Below are positions 54,368 through 61,635 of a DNA stretch of 64,000 bases, in pieces. The stretch is taken from contig JAIBAP010000008.1 of assembly GCA_019695115.1 (NCBI GenBank), forward strand, positions 56,960-120,959. The letters run 5' to 3'. The DNA comes from Caldilineales bacterium. GTDB lineage: Bacteria; Chloroflexota; Anaerolineae; J102. The translations under genes and the position numbers were made by a program. Each line of letters starts with the position of its first letter. Positions within the stretch are counted from its first letter, which is position 1. The notes below the pieces were generated by a model. That model made no database searches. It saw only the letters and a list, made by a program, of their open reading frames with translations, and was not told the origin of the DNA.

Positions 54368-55729
54368 TCAGACCGGCAGGCCTGCGACATCTTCCGGCCG
54401 ATCGACATCGGCGAGAACCTCCGGGCCGGCCTCCAACCAGGCGATCTGGCCCTGATAGCGCTCGAATATGGCCCGGCCGCCCGCATCACCGCCGACCGCC
54501 AGCAAATCGGGAAAGCAGCGCCGGTCGAACAAGACCGGATTGCCGCGCCGGCCCTGGTGGCGGGGGGCGACGATGGCGGGACGAGAACGGCGGTGGGCGG
54601 CGATGAGCTGGCGCAGCAGGGCCGGGGGCAGGGTGGGCTGGTCGCCCAGGACGAACAGCGCCGCCTGTGTTTCGGGCCGGCACGCTCGCAGCCCGGCCTG
54701 CATGCTGGTGCTCTGGCCCTGCTCCCAGACCGGATTCGCGACCAGTTCGACCGGCAGTCCGGCCAATTCGGGGGCAATCCGCTCGGCTGCTGCGCCCAAA
54801 ACGACGATGACCTGCTGGCAAGGCGCGGCCAGGGCTTGCAAGACGACGTGCCGCAACAACGGTTGCCCGCCCCAATCCAGCAGTTGTTTGGGCGAACCGA
54901 AGCGTGACGAGCCGCCCGCCGCCAGGACGATGACGGCGATCTTGCCGAAACTGGCCAGCACGGGCGGGTCGTGCGCCGTCTGGCCGAGCATGACCGAGGC
55001 AATGCCAGGCGCGGCGGCGAGGCGGGGGGGGAGGGGGTGGAGATTAGAGATTGGAGATTGGTTATTGGAGTCAATCTCCAATAACCAATCTCCAATCTCC
55101 AATCCCTCACAACCATTCAACAGCAAATGCCTCTCTGCCCCATCCGGGGCGCCGCGGGCGGGGCCGGCGGGATGGAGGAGGAGCCGGGCCAGGGCGGCGG
55201 GGGTGATGCGGTCGCCCTCGCCCAGGCCGGTCAGCCGGGCGACGAGTTCGGGGCGATGGGCGCCGGCGGGGCCGAGGGGCTGGCCGAGGGCGGCGAGATG
55301 GGCGAGGGTGACGACATGGGTGGCTCCCGGCGGGATGACAGGTTCATCCGGCGCGGGTGCTTTGATCGGCAAGCCGCGGCTGCCATCGGCTTCGACCAGG
55401 ACGACATCAGTCTGCGCCCGGAACTCGGTGATGCGGTCGGGCGGAAAGCCGAGGGCCTTGTGCTGGGCCGGGTCGAGGGCGCGTACGGCCAGGAGGAAGG
55501 GCGAGCGGACGAGGGCGGCGTCGATTTCGGCGGGGGCAGGATCGACAAGAAAGCTGGGGAACAGTTCGAGCTGGTCGAGGCCGAGCCGGGTGGTGGTCGT
55601 CGCCAGCACGCGCAGCCCCTGCCCGGCCAGTTCTCGCCCCAGCCGCAGCATGGCCGTGGTTTTGCCGCCGGCGCCAGTGAAGGCGATGAGGGCGCCGGGA
55701 TGCAGGCGCAAGGCGTGGGCGAGGTTCAT
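54368..55729 (-). CDS. YqeC-MocA fusion: selenium-dependent molybdenum hydroxylase accessory protein and molybdenum cofactor cytidylyltransferase
   Basis: A 453-residue fusion. The N-terminal part (about 1-265) is YqeC-like, with a P-loop (LIAFTGAGGKTTAMLRLGRE), VLVEADGSRGLPIKAPAPDE (the characteristic ADG) and HLLLNGCEG. The C-terminal part (about 270-453) is a MocA/MobA-type nucleotidyltransferase: IAVIVLAAGGSSRFGSPKQL, VLGDQPTLPP and RRGNPVLFDRRCFPDL. YqeC belongs to the selenium-dependent molybdenum hydroxylase system and MocA adds CMP to the cofactor for xanthine-dehydrogenase-type enzymes. A 24-bp hairpin made of heptamers (55046-55098) is read in frame within the YqeC part as LEIGDWLLEIDSNNQSPISN. 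YqeB and an XdhA-like subunit are 5-8 kb away. Confidence 0.88.
   Translation of the reverse strand: MNLAHALRLHPGALIAFTGAGGKTTAMLRLGRELAGQGLRVLATTTTRLGLDQLELFPSFLVDPAPAEIDAALVRSPFLLAVRALDPAQHKALGFPPDRITEFRAQTDVVLVEADGSRGLPIKAPAPDEPVIPPGATHVVTLAHLAALGQPLGPAGAHRPELVARLTGLGEGDRITPAALARLLLHPAGPARGAPDGAERHLLLNGCEGLEIGDWLLEIDSNNQSPISNLHPLPPRLAAAPGIASVMLGQTAHDPPVLASFGKIAVIVLAAGGSSRFGSPKQLLDWGGQPLLRHVVLQALAAPCQQVIVVLGAAAERIAPELAGLPVELVANPVWEQGQSTSMQAGLRACRPETQAALFVLGDQPTLPPALLRQLIAAHRRSRPAIVAPRHQGRRGNPVLFDRRCFPDLLAVGGDAGGRAIFERYQGQIAWLEAGPEVLADVDRPEDVAGLPV
55046..55098 (-). repeat. 24-bp perfect hairpin of TTGGAGA/TTGGTTA heptamers inside the YqeC-MocA gene
   Basis: Arms 55046-55069 and 55075-55098 are perfect reverse complements with a 5-base loop. 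The unit is identical in type to the gap arrays at 41335 and 43122. It lies in the coding sequence without a stop, adding about 25 residues between LLLNGCEG and RLAAAPGIASVMLG. Confidence 0.95.
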
Positions 55730-55735
55730 AACCGC

Positions 55736-56161
55736 CTAACCCACAGTTTCGTCGTAACAGACCCACTCCACCACATTGCCGTCGGGGTCGTTGATGTAGA
55801 GGGAGCGCCAATGCACCCAGGCATGTTCGGACGTCCGTACCTCTTGCCCCAACCCGATCAGTCGCGCCCGCTCGGCCTCGAAGTCAGCCAGGTCGATGGT
55901 GAAGGCCAGGTGGTGGAGCGTGGTTTGGCGCACATCCGCTGCTTCCCATTGTTGGCGGGCGGCGTTGCCGGGTCGTTTCTCGTCGAAGAGAGCCAGGGCA
56001 ATTGTGTGCCCACCATAGCCGGGGGCGATGCGGAAGAAGGCGATGTCCTCCCAGCGGGCCATTGGCTCCAGGCCGACGATGTGGGCATAGAACTCCCACA
56101 TTGCTTCCAGGCGGCCGGTTCGCAGGGCAATTTCACCCAGGGCTTTGATTGGGCGGGTCAT
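55736..56161 (-). CDS. VOC-family (glyoxalase fold) protein
   Basis: A 141-residue vicinal oxygen chelate protein. It has the paired modules IALRTGRLEAMWEFYAHIVG at the start and LYINDPDGNVVEWVCYD at the end, with likely metal ligands in LHHLAFTI (His) and the Glu of NVVEW. Substrate unknown. ATG 56161 begins MTRPIKALGEIALR; a longer open frame (to 56233) is unlike the family. The gene follows the DUF4276 gene on the same strand with a 28-base gap and precedes YqeC-MocA by 6 bases. Confidence 0.85.
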   Translation of the reverse strand: MTRPIKALGEIALRTGRLEAMWEFYAHIVGLEPMARWEDIAFFRIAPGYGGHTIALALFDEKRPGNAARQQWEAADVRQTTLHHLAFTIDLADFEAERARLIGLGQEVRTSEHAWVHWRSLYINDPDGNVVEWVCYDETVG

Positions 56162-56189
56162 GGCGAGGCGTCTCTGTGAAGGGTGACTC

Positions 56190-56837
56190 CTACTGATCCC
56201 AGCCCTGGCGCTGCAACAACAGCCTGATCTCATCTTCGAGCGCCGCGAACGCGGGCAGCCCGCGCAAAGGTGCGAAGTCAGAGATGAAATCGGGCAGGCG
56301 TTGCGCGCGCTGGCTTGGCGAAAAGCTCCGCAAGCGACGGCCGGTTAATCCACTGGCGAGGCGCAACCGTTCGTGTAGCTCTGTCTTGGGGTCGGGTAGC
56401 AACTCTAAATCCTTCAGGGCTGGCAGATCCAATGATTTTGGGTAGGTGCGGTTGCCGGAGGCGAATTTGATAGCGGCTTCATCGAACAGGAGCCAGGCTT
56501 CTTGCATACGGACTGGGACGACGCAGATCGCGAGCGGCAGATGGTGGTCGAGTTTGGTCAGGCTCAGGGCTGTTTCGATTTCCTGCACCCGCTTTTCTCG
56601 CCGCTCTCGTTCAGCATCGCGGTGGACGAAAAGCAGTTCGCAAGGGTAAAGTACGATACTTTGACGAATTTTGTCGGCCAGAGTTGGCTTGGTCCGCCAG
56701 CGTAGTTGTCGCAGATCGGCCCACTCCATCTGGATCGGCTGCCGAAGGCCATTCTGTCTCAGCAGCCAGGTGAGAATGGGGAGGAGTGCAGCGTCTGAGC
56801 TACCATCCGAGACCAGGGTGCAGCGTAGAGGCTTCAC
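56190..56837 (-). CDS. DUF4276-like protein, partner of an AAA ATPase
   Basis: A 215-residue protein starting MKPLRCTLVSDGSSDAALLP, a Toprim-like first strand and acidic motif (SDGSSD), followed by [20 protein letters not shown] (HRDAE, second acidic motif) and VVPVRMQEAWLLFDEAAIKF, the hallmark of DUF4276 and related Toprim-like predicted nucleases. Its start overlaps the AAA gene stop by 4 bases, so the two are co-translated. ATPase plus Toprim-type pairs resemble two-gene OLD-like and PARIS-like defence systems, but membership of a named system cannot be decided. It contains no membrane segment. Confidence 0.75.
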   Translation of the reverse strand: MKPLRCTLVSDGSSDAALLPILTWLLRQNGLRQPIQMEWADLRQLRWRTKPTLADKIRQSIVLYPCELLFVHRDAERERREKRVQEIETALSLTKLDHHLPLAICVVPVRMQEAWLLFDEAAIKFASGNRTYPKSLDLPALKDLELLPDPKTELHERLRLASGLTGRRLRSFSPSQRAQRLPDFISDFAPLRGLPAFAALEDEIRLLLQRQGWDQ

Positions 56838-58324
56838 AATGCAGGAGCAATGCCGGGCAAGTAGGGCTGGAAGTCAAGGCGATCGATCAACCGGCGATAG
56901 CCGCGAGTTTCCTTCCACGGCTGCTCGTCGGTGACAGACGATGTTGGATTCAGGTAGGCTAACAGCTTGCCTCTGGCAACAGGAGGCGTATCGGGATCAG
57001 CCTCGCCCCGCCATGTATCGGGGAGCCAGTGAAAGGAAGCGACCTTCATGGTTTGGTTCCGAACGATGGTCTCGCGGAGTTCAGCAATCAACAGGCTGTC
57101 ATCCGGCGCCAGGTTCACTACCGAGGGCGAGTGGGTGTTGACGATGATCTGCCGCAGAGGGTTGTGCGCCCCGATCGACTCATCGGCATCGACGGCGATG
57201 TCCTGCAGAAGGCGTAACATTGCTTCGACACGAGCGGGATGAATGCCATTCTCCGGTTCTTCCAGGCAGATCACCCCTACTTCAGTCGGATCAAGGTCGA
57301 GCACAGCCAGAGCAATGAAACGGAGCGTGCCATCAGACAAAGAGCGCGCTGGCAGAGATGTGCCGCCATGGTCCATGAGTTCGAGTGTGAGCAATTGGCG
57401 ACGTTCGTCGCGATCCAACCGGATCGCGCGCACGTTATCGATCAGGTCGGAAAGGCGCAAAGCCAGCTGATCGAGGACAAGAGGAGGAAACATGGCGCCG
57501 GAAACGCCATCGCCATTTCGGGCGCTGCGGGCAAGAAAGTCCAACGTCGCCGGGATATGCGAGCCGTCGATGCCCAGTCCAGGTGGATCAGTGAAGCTAT
57601 CGGGTTCGCGCAAGGCCGAGGGCTCGAGCTGTAGCAGTCGCCAGGACTGCAATTCCCGTTTGACCAGGAGGGCTGTAGGACTCTCGGCTGCGTTCACAGA
57701 CGATAGCACCGTGCGCGGCAAATTAGCCGCCAGGTATTCTCGCGGGCGACCTTGCGTCCCTTCTTGATGAAGTTTGATCAGCCGCCTTCCATCTTTATCA
57801 CCGGTCGAGATGAATTCACCAACACGGCGACCCGTGACCACCGACTTTCGCCATGCCAGCTTGTGCGGGAATTGCAGGTGCTTGTGAGCCTCGCCTGCAT
57901 TGATGTGCGTCAGCTCTTCATGGAGTAACTCCAGAGACCCCAGGCTTGGTAGATTCTCGTCGGTTCGATAACCCAAGCGAAGCCGGTAGCGCACAAAAGT
58001 GATCGACGCCCTTGCTTCCTGACCTAGGTCATCCACGCCAGCCCCTGGAATGAGCATCTCCGCCTCGAATGACATCTCCTGCGTGTGCGCGCCGCCTGCG
58101 CGCAAGAACAGATTGCGCACGTCTGCCGTACGTCCCCCTTCCGACCGCACGGAAAGTGCGGCATTCAGGAGTGTATCGCTGGCCAGATGGCTTAGAAACT
58201 GGATCGCATCGAACAGGTTCGATTTGCCGGTGGCATTAGCTCCAGCAATACAGGTAAATGGCCCCAATCGAACATCGACATCGACCAGGTTCTTGAAACC
58301 GGACACTTTGAGGCGGGTAAGCAT
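56834..58324 (-). CDS. AAA (SMC/ABC-type) ATPase of an ATPase-DUF4276 pair
   Basis: A 496-residue ABC-type ATPase of the AAA_21 class. Walker A is GANATGKSN (28-36) after MLTRLKVSGFKNLVDVDVRL; the signature region is ARSLSDGTLRFIALAV, Walker B is GVICLEEPENGIHPARVEAM and the switch His is in IVNTHSPSVV. Between them is a helical insertion rather than a long coiled coil. Such ATPases act as dimers on DNA or as sensors for an effector nuclease. With the overlapping DUF4276 gene it forms a two-gene unit; no methylase or other restriction gene is nearby. The gene has its own upstream region (58325-58492) but no clear promoter. Confidence 0.82.
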   Translation of the reverse strand: MLTRLKVSGFKNLVDVDVRLGPFTCIAGANATGKSNLFDAIQFLSHLASDTLLNAALSVRSEGGRTADVRNLFLRAGGAHTQEMSFEAEMLIPGAGVDDLGQEARASITFVRYRLRLGYRTDENLPSLGSLELLHEELTHINAGEAHKHLQFPHKLAWRKSVVTGRRVGEFISTGDKDGRRLIKLHQEGTQGRPREYLAANLPRTVLSSVNAAESPTALLVKRELQSWRLLQLEPSALREPDSFTDPPGLGIDGSHIPATLDFLARSARNGDGVSGAMFPPLVLDQLALRLSDLIDNVRAIRLDRDERRQLLTLELMDHGGTSLPARSLSDGTLRFIALAVLDLDPTEVGVICLEEPENGIHPARVEAMLRLLQDIAVDADESIGAHNPLRQIIVNTHSPSVVNLAPDDSLLIAELRETIVRNQTMKVASFHWLPDTWRGEADPDTPPVARGKLLAYLNPTSSVTDEQPWKETRGYRRLIDRLDFQPYLPGIAPAL

Positions 58325-58492
58325 GTCATTCTCCTGTGATCTGCCGTCTGATGCAGGTTGATGCGCAAGAGATCATACTACTACAGGCTGGCGCGGTCAA
58401 CAGGTGGCGATTTGCCCCATTCTGGCGCCATTGTCTCAAGGATGGCGTTGTCGCCGGCCAGGCGTCGGGCCGCATTGGCCGCGGCCTGATGT

Positions 58493-58936
58493 TTATGCCT
58501 GTCTCTCCCCGGTCGCAAAACGCCCCGGAAAACCGCTGATGCGGGCGCGCACCACCTCGACGCCCTGGCTGTTGGTGCAGCGCCCGGCCAACCGCACCCA
58601 CCCCCGGCCTTCGTCAACCTCCACCACCTCGGCCTCGGCCGTGATCGTATCGCCGACATAGACCGGAGCCAGAAACTCGGCCTGCATCTCGGTGGCCAGA
58701 AAGGCCCACAACCCACCCAGGTGCGTCAGCAGGCTGAATGTCAGCAACCCCGGCGCGATCCGCCGGCCAAAAGGCGTCGCCTGGACGAAGCTATCATCGG
58801 TGTGATAGGGGTTCACATCCCAGGTGGCGCCGATGAAGAGGGCGACGTCGCCTTCGGTCAGGGTGCGGGTAAAGGCGGCTTTGGCGCCAACGACGGGCGC
58901 TTCGGGGATGCGGCGGGGCAGGGGGGGTGGCTTCAT
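58493..58936 (-). CDS. MaoC-like (R)-specific enoyl-CoA hydratase-family protein
   Basis: A 147-residue single hot-dog domain. Motifs: FTRTLTEGDVALFIGATWDV then NPYHTDDSFVQATPFGRRIA, with the catalytic Asp and His pair (D-x-N-P-Y-H), and PGLLTFSLLTHLGG. It should hydrate trans-2-enoyl-CoA or a similar thioester. The fold and active site are intact; the natural substrate is unknown. The start overlaps the stop of the GNAT gene by 4 bases. Confidence 0.9.
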   Translation of the reverse strand: MKPPPLPRRIPEAPVVGAKAAFTRTLTEGDVALFIGATWDVNPYHTDDSFVQATPFGRRIAPGLLTFSLLTHLGGLWAFLATEMQAEFLAPVYVGDTITAEAEVVEVDEGRGWVRLAGRCTNSQGVEVVRARISGFPGRFATGERQA

Positions 58937-59370
58937 GGCAAGGTCAGCGTCCGCGACATGATATGCAGATCATCGCGCCGCGTCCAGCCGATCTCCTCCC
59001 AAAACGCTTGCGCCGATGTGTTGCGCCGGTAGACGAAGAGATGGCACTTATCGATCCCCTCCTGGCGCAGCCCTGCCAGGCACTGCTCGACCAGCATCCC
59101 GCCCACCCCCTGCCGCCGGTGCGACTCGGCCACGGCCAGGTGGTGGATGAAGCCCCGCCGGCCGTCGTGCCCGCACAACACCGCCCCCACCAGCAGCTCA
59201 CCCTCCCAGGCCGTGAAGCTGAGACCGGGGTTCCGCTCCAAATAGCGGGCGATGGCCGTCCGCTCGTCTGCCGCACTCAGCCCCACCCCCTCGGCAGCCT
59301 GCCAAAGGGAAAGAATGGTGTCGTAGTCCTGGATGGACATGAGACGGAAAGAAATGTGCAAAGCGATCAT
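58933..59370 (-). CDS. GNAT-family acetyltransferase
   Basis: A 145-residue single-domain acetyltransferase. It has ISFRLMSIQDYDTILSLWQA at the N-terminus, FIHHLAVAESHRRQGVGGML with the acetyl-CoA binding R-R-x-G-x-G loop, and CHLFVYRRNTSAQAFWEEIG then WTRR, the usual last strand. It resembles RimI-like N-acetyltransferases. The start at 59370 includes the first strand; ATG 59340 would cut into it. It is the first gene of a GNAT-MaoC pair. Confidence 0.87.
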   Translation of the reverse strand: MIALHISFRLMSIQDYDTILSLWQAAEGVGLSAADERTAIARYLERNPGLSFTAWEGELLVGAVLCGHDGRRGFIHHLAVAESHRRQGVGGMLVEQCLAGLRQEGIDKCHLFVYRRNTSAQAFWEEIGWTRRDDLHIMSRTLTLP

Positions 59371-59387
59371 CGCCAGTGTTCACCGTA

Positions 59388-59461
59388 GAGGTGCGACGCA
59401 CTTCGAGCGCGTCAATGACTCGGGTTTCAGCACAATGCAGGTCATGAAGTCGCACCTGAAC
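59388..59461 (+). repeat. MITE-like element, copy 2 (about 74 bp)
   Basis: Ends GAGGTGCGACGCACTTCGAG and GAAGTCGCACCTGAAC are partly inverted repeats. The core is the reverse complement of that at 26662-26750, with few differences (GCACAATGCAGGTCATGA, AATGACTCGGGT). It lies between the GNAT gene start and the RelE toxin stop. Confidence 0.7.
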
Positions 59462-59475
59462 TGATACCGATCAGG

Positions 59476-59778
59476 CTAAGTCAACAACCGTGCCATCTGC
59501 TCAAGATCGCCATAATCATAAGGAGGTCGTCGTCGCACAGCGAGAACTTCCACTGCTTTGTCCACTTCGTACACCAGATAGATCACGCGCCACCGCCCAA
59601 GACTGAGTCGTCGCCATTCACGCGCCCCGTTCACCCTCCTCAAAGCCTTGCTCGTCGATGGTCTGGGATCATCAGCCAAATCGTCGATCGCTCTACGGAT
59701 GACCTGACGCACATTCCCAGGTAGTTGTTTGAGTTCTGCAAGGGCAGAAGTCCAAACATAGAGGGTGTACGATCTCAC
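59476..59778 (-). CDS. RelE/ParE-superfamily toxin
   Basis: A 100-residue protein with the RelE fold: TLYVWTSALAELKQLPGNVR then QVIRRAIDDLADDPRPS, and the conserved GAREWRRLSLGRWRVIYLVY with basic residues that would contact ribosome-bound RNA, ending with AVRRRPPYDYGDLE. Toxins of this class cut mRNA on the ribosome or, in ParE members, poison gyrase. Its start overlaps the antitoxin stop by 4 bases, so the antitoxin is made first from the shared transcript. Confidence 0.85.
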   Translation of the reverse strand: MRSYTLYVWTSALAELKQLPGNVRQVIRRAIDDLADDPRPSTSKALRRVNGAREWRRLSLGRWRVIYLVYEVDKAVEVLAVRRRPPYDYGDLEQMARLLT

Positions 59779-59999
59779 ACCAAGTCCTTTTGCACATCAT
59801 CCCAACGCAGAAAACCAGCCTGCGCTCGATCTCCGTTCGCGGCCTCCAAAGCCGCCAGGGCCTCATGAATGATACCCAGATCTTCGACCGTTTCGAGCCA
59901 TTCCAGCATCATTTCCCAGTCTTCCATTTCGACTAAGGCATAGCGCTTCTGTTGGAGAGAAACGTATTGAACTGATTGTAGTGCTTCGAGTCCGCTCAT
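59775..59999 (-). CDS. Antitoxin of the RelE-type pair
   Basis: A 74-residue acidic protein (MSGLEALQSVQYVSLQQKRY then ALVEMEDWEMMLEWLETVED) resembling Phd/YefM-like small antitoxins with an N-terminal beta segment and a helical, acidic C-terminal half that wraps the toxin. It is identified by position and size before the RelE-like gene rather than by a strong signature. The last 20 residues (GFLRWDDVQKDLV) are the likely toxin-binding tail. Confidence 0.7.
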   Translation of the reverse strand: MSGLEALQSVQYVSLQQKRYALVEMEDWEMMLEWLETVEDLGIIHEALAALEAANGDRAQAGFLRWDDVQKDLV

Positions 60000-60060
60000 C
60001 TAAGCTGTCTCCTGATGAAGTCAGTTGTGAGTGTACCGCAAGCTAACCCAGGCTGCAACC

Positions 60061-60888
60061 CTACCACTCACCGGGTCGCCTGTTCAGCCACGCCAGCACC
60101 GCCGCCAGGATGGCGCCGCCAATGGCGAGCGATTTGTCGCTGATGGTGTAGATAGCATCCGGGTCGGGGCGGGGGTCGATGTCGCCCAGCTTGACGCCGG
60201 GTTCCACCGCCAGGCCGGGATGCAACAGGCCGCGGACGATGCCAGCCAGAGGAGATGCCACCGCCTGGCTGGCTCCATCCGCCTCGATGCTCCCCACCAC
60301 CTGCCCCGCCTCGACGCGCTCGCCAAACTCGACCAGGGGCCGCCAGATGCCGGCGATGGGTGCGCGTAGCAATCGCTCCGGCCCGAAACCGCCGATCTCG
60401 CCCGGAATGCCCGTATCGGCTTCGGTCGCACCCTGCCACAGCACCCGCCCCAGACGATGCCCCCGCTTCGTCTCGATGGCGGCGTGGCAGTTCCGCCCGG
60501 CCTCGAAGCCCGGCCCCAGGCCGATGACGAGCGGGGCCTGGTCGCGACGGGCGGCATCGGCGCGTTTGAGCAGGCGGGCGTCCACCAGAACGACCGGGCG
60601 GAGGAGGGGGATGACCTCATCGCGCGGGTCGGGCAGGATGGGGAGGTCCCCGCGGCAGGCCATCGCCAGGGCGGCGGCCGGGTCATCCACCCGAACGGCC
60701 GTCATCCCCTCGACCGTGTGCGCCCCTGCATAGACGGCCTGGGCGAAGGCGACGGTGCGGCGCACGGCCAGCGGTTGGGGCGTCTCGGCGGCAATGAGCG
60801 GGAACCCGGCCTGATGAAGCCGGTAGATGGCGCCGGTGGCCAGGTCGCCGGCCCCACGCACAAGGACAAGCGTTTCAGCGAAAAGCAT
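60061..60888 (-). CDS. YqeB, selenium-dependent molybdenum hydroxylase system protein
   Basis: A 275-residue protein with the YqeB signatures LVLVRGAGDLATGAIYRLHQ (nucleotide-binding start), VVLVDARLLKR, APLVIGLGPGFEAGRNCHAA then IETKRGHRLGRVLWQG, and a biotinyl-lipoyl-like C-terminal half (APIAGIWRPLVEFGERVEAG then ASPLAGIVRGLLHPG). YqeB is a marker for labile-selenium molybdenum hydroxylases. The last 25 residues are hydrophobic (SLAIGGAILAAVLAWL), possibly a membrane anchor. It follows the xdh-hypothetical pair on the same strand with a 27-base gap. Confidence 0.88.
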   Translation of the reverse strand: MLFAETLVLVRGAGDLATGAIYRLHQAGFPLIAAETPQPLAVRRTVAFAQAVYAGAHTVEGMTAVRVDDPAAALAMACRGDLPILPDPRDEVIPLLRPVVLVDARLLKRADAARRDQAPLVIGLGPGFEAGRNCHAAIETKRGHRLGRVLWQGATEADTGIPGEIGGFGPERLLRAPIAGIWRPLVEFGERVEAGQVVGSIEADGASQAVASPLAGIVRGLLHPGLAVEPGVKLGDIDPRPDPDAIYTISDKSLAIGGAILAAVLAWLNRRPGEW

Positions 60889-60915
60889 GGCCGTTCACCC
60901 TATCAGCTCCCGGTC

Positions 60916-61635
60916 TCAGGCCTCGACCCCGCCCTGAACGCGCTTGAACGCCTGCGCCTGCGACCGGCTGCGCGCTTGCTCCATCTCCGCCAATGTCGGC
61001 GGATGCTCTGGCCATTCACCTGCCCCCTGCAAGCTGTGGACGGCGCGCCTGACCCAGGCCTTCAGGCGCGCCAGGTCGACGCCCTCGTCGCCGTTCGCTG
61101 ACGAGCTATCGAGATAGGACTGCACCGAGGCCAGACTGCTGACGAACAACGAGAAAGGATCGACCGTCACCAGATTCGCCAGCCATTCGGCATCGTTGCC
61201 ATCACGCCATTCAGCCCGCAACACGCCGGCTACGGCTTCGAGGGTGTCCACGAAAACGCGTTCGACATCGAAACTATCCGGGTCCAGCTCGAAAATGGGG
61301 GCGTTGGACTCGAAACTGCAAAACGTCCGCTCCTCCTGGCGCACGGCCATCAGCTTGCCGCCAAAGCTGAAGCCTTCCAGCGCATGGCCGCGAAAATCAA
61401 ACAGCCAGAAGCGCCCCACCGCCACCCGATAGTGTCGCTCTGGCAATTCGGGGTTGTGCACCACGGCGAGTGTTGCCGGCGTCTCCAAGCCAGAATCGAG
61501 CACGCGCAGATGAAGCCCGGCCGTATCGAAGACGCGTCCTGTGGGCGCTGACCGCAGAAAAACATCCAGTTTGCTGTGGCCAATGGCCGGGCGATAGAGT
61601 GAGGGATAGAAAAGATAGCCAGCCTCGGCGTTCAT
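60916..61635 (-). CDS. Hypothetical protein co-transcribed with the molybdenum hydroxylase subunit
   Basis: A 239-residue soluble protein that I do not recognise. Its first 100 residues are beta-rich ([20 protein letters not shown] then [16 protein letters not shown]); a Trp- and Phe-rich patch ([20 protein letters not shown]) follows. The C-terminal third is helical with many Ala and Arg. It overlaps the XdhA-like gene by 4 bases (ATGA) and precedes yqeB by 27 bases, so it belongs to the same operon and may assist cofactor insertion. This is inference from position only. Confidence 0.5.
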   Translation of the reverse strand: MNAEAGYLFYPSLYRPAIGHSKLDVFLRSAPTGRVFDTAGLHLRVLDSGLETPATLAVVHNPELPERHYRVAVGRFWLFDFRGHALEGFSFGGKLMAVRQEERTFCSFESNAPIFELDPDSFDVERVFVDTLEAVAGVLRAEWRDGNDAEWLANLVTVDPFSLFVSSLASVQSYLDSSSANGDEGVDLARLKAWVRRAVHSLQGAGEWPEHPPTLAEMEQARSRSQAQAFKRVQGGVEA

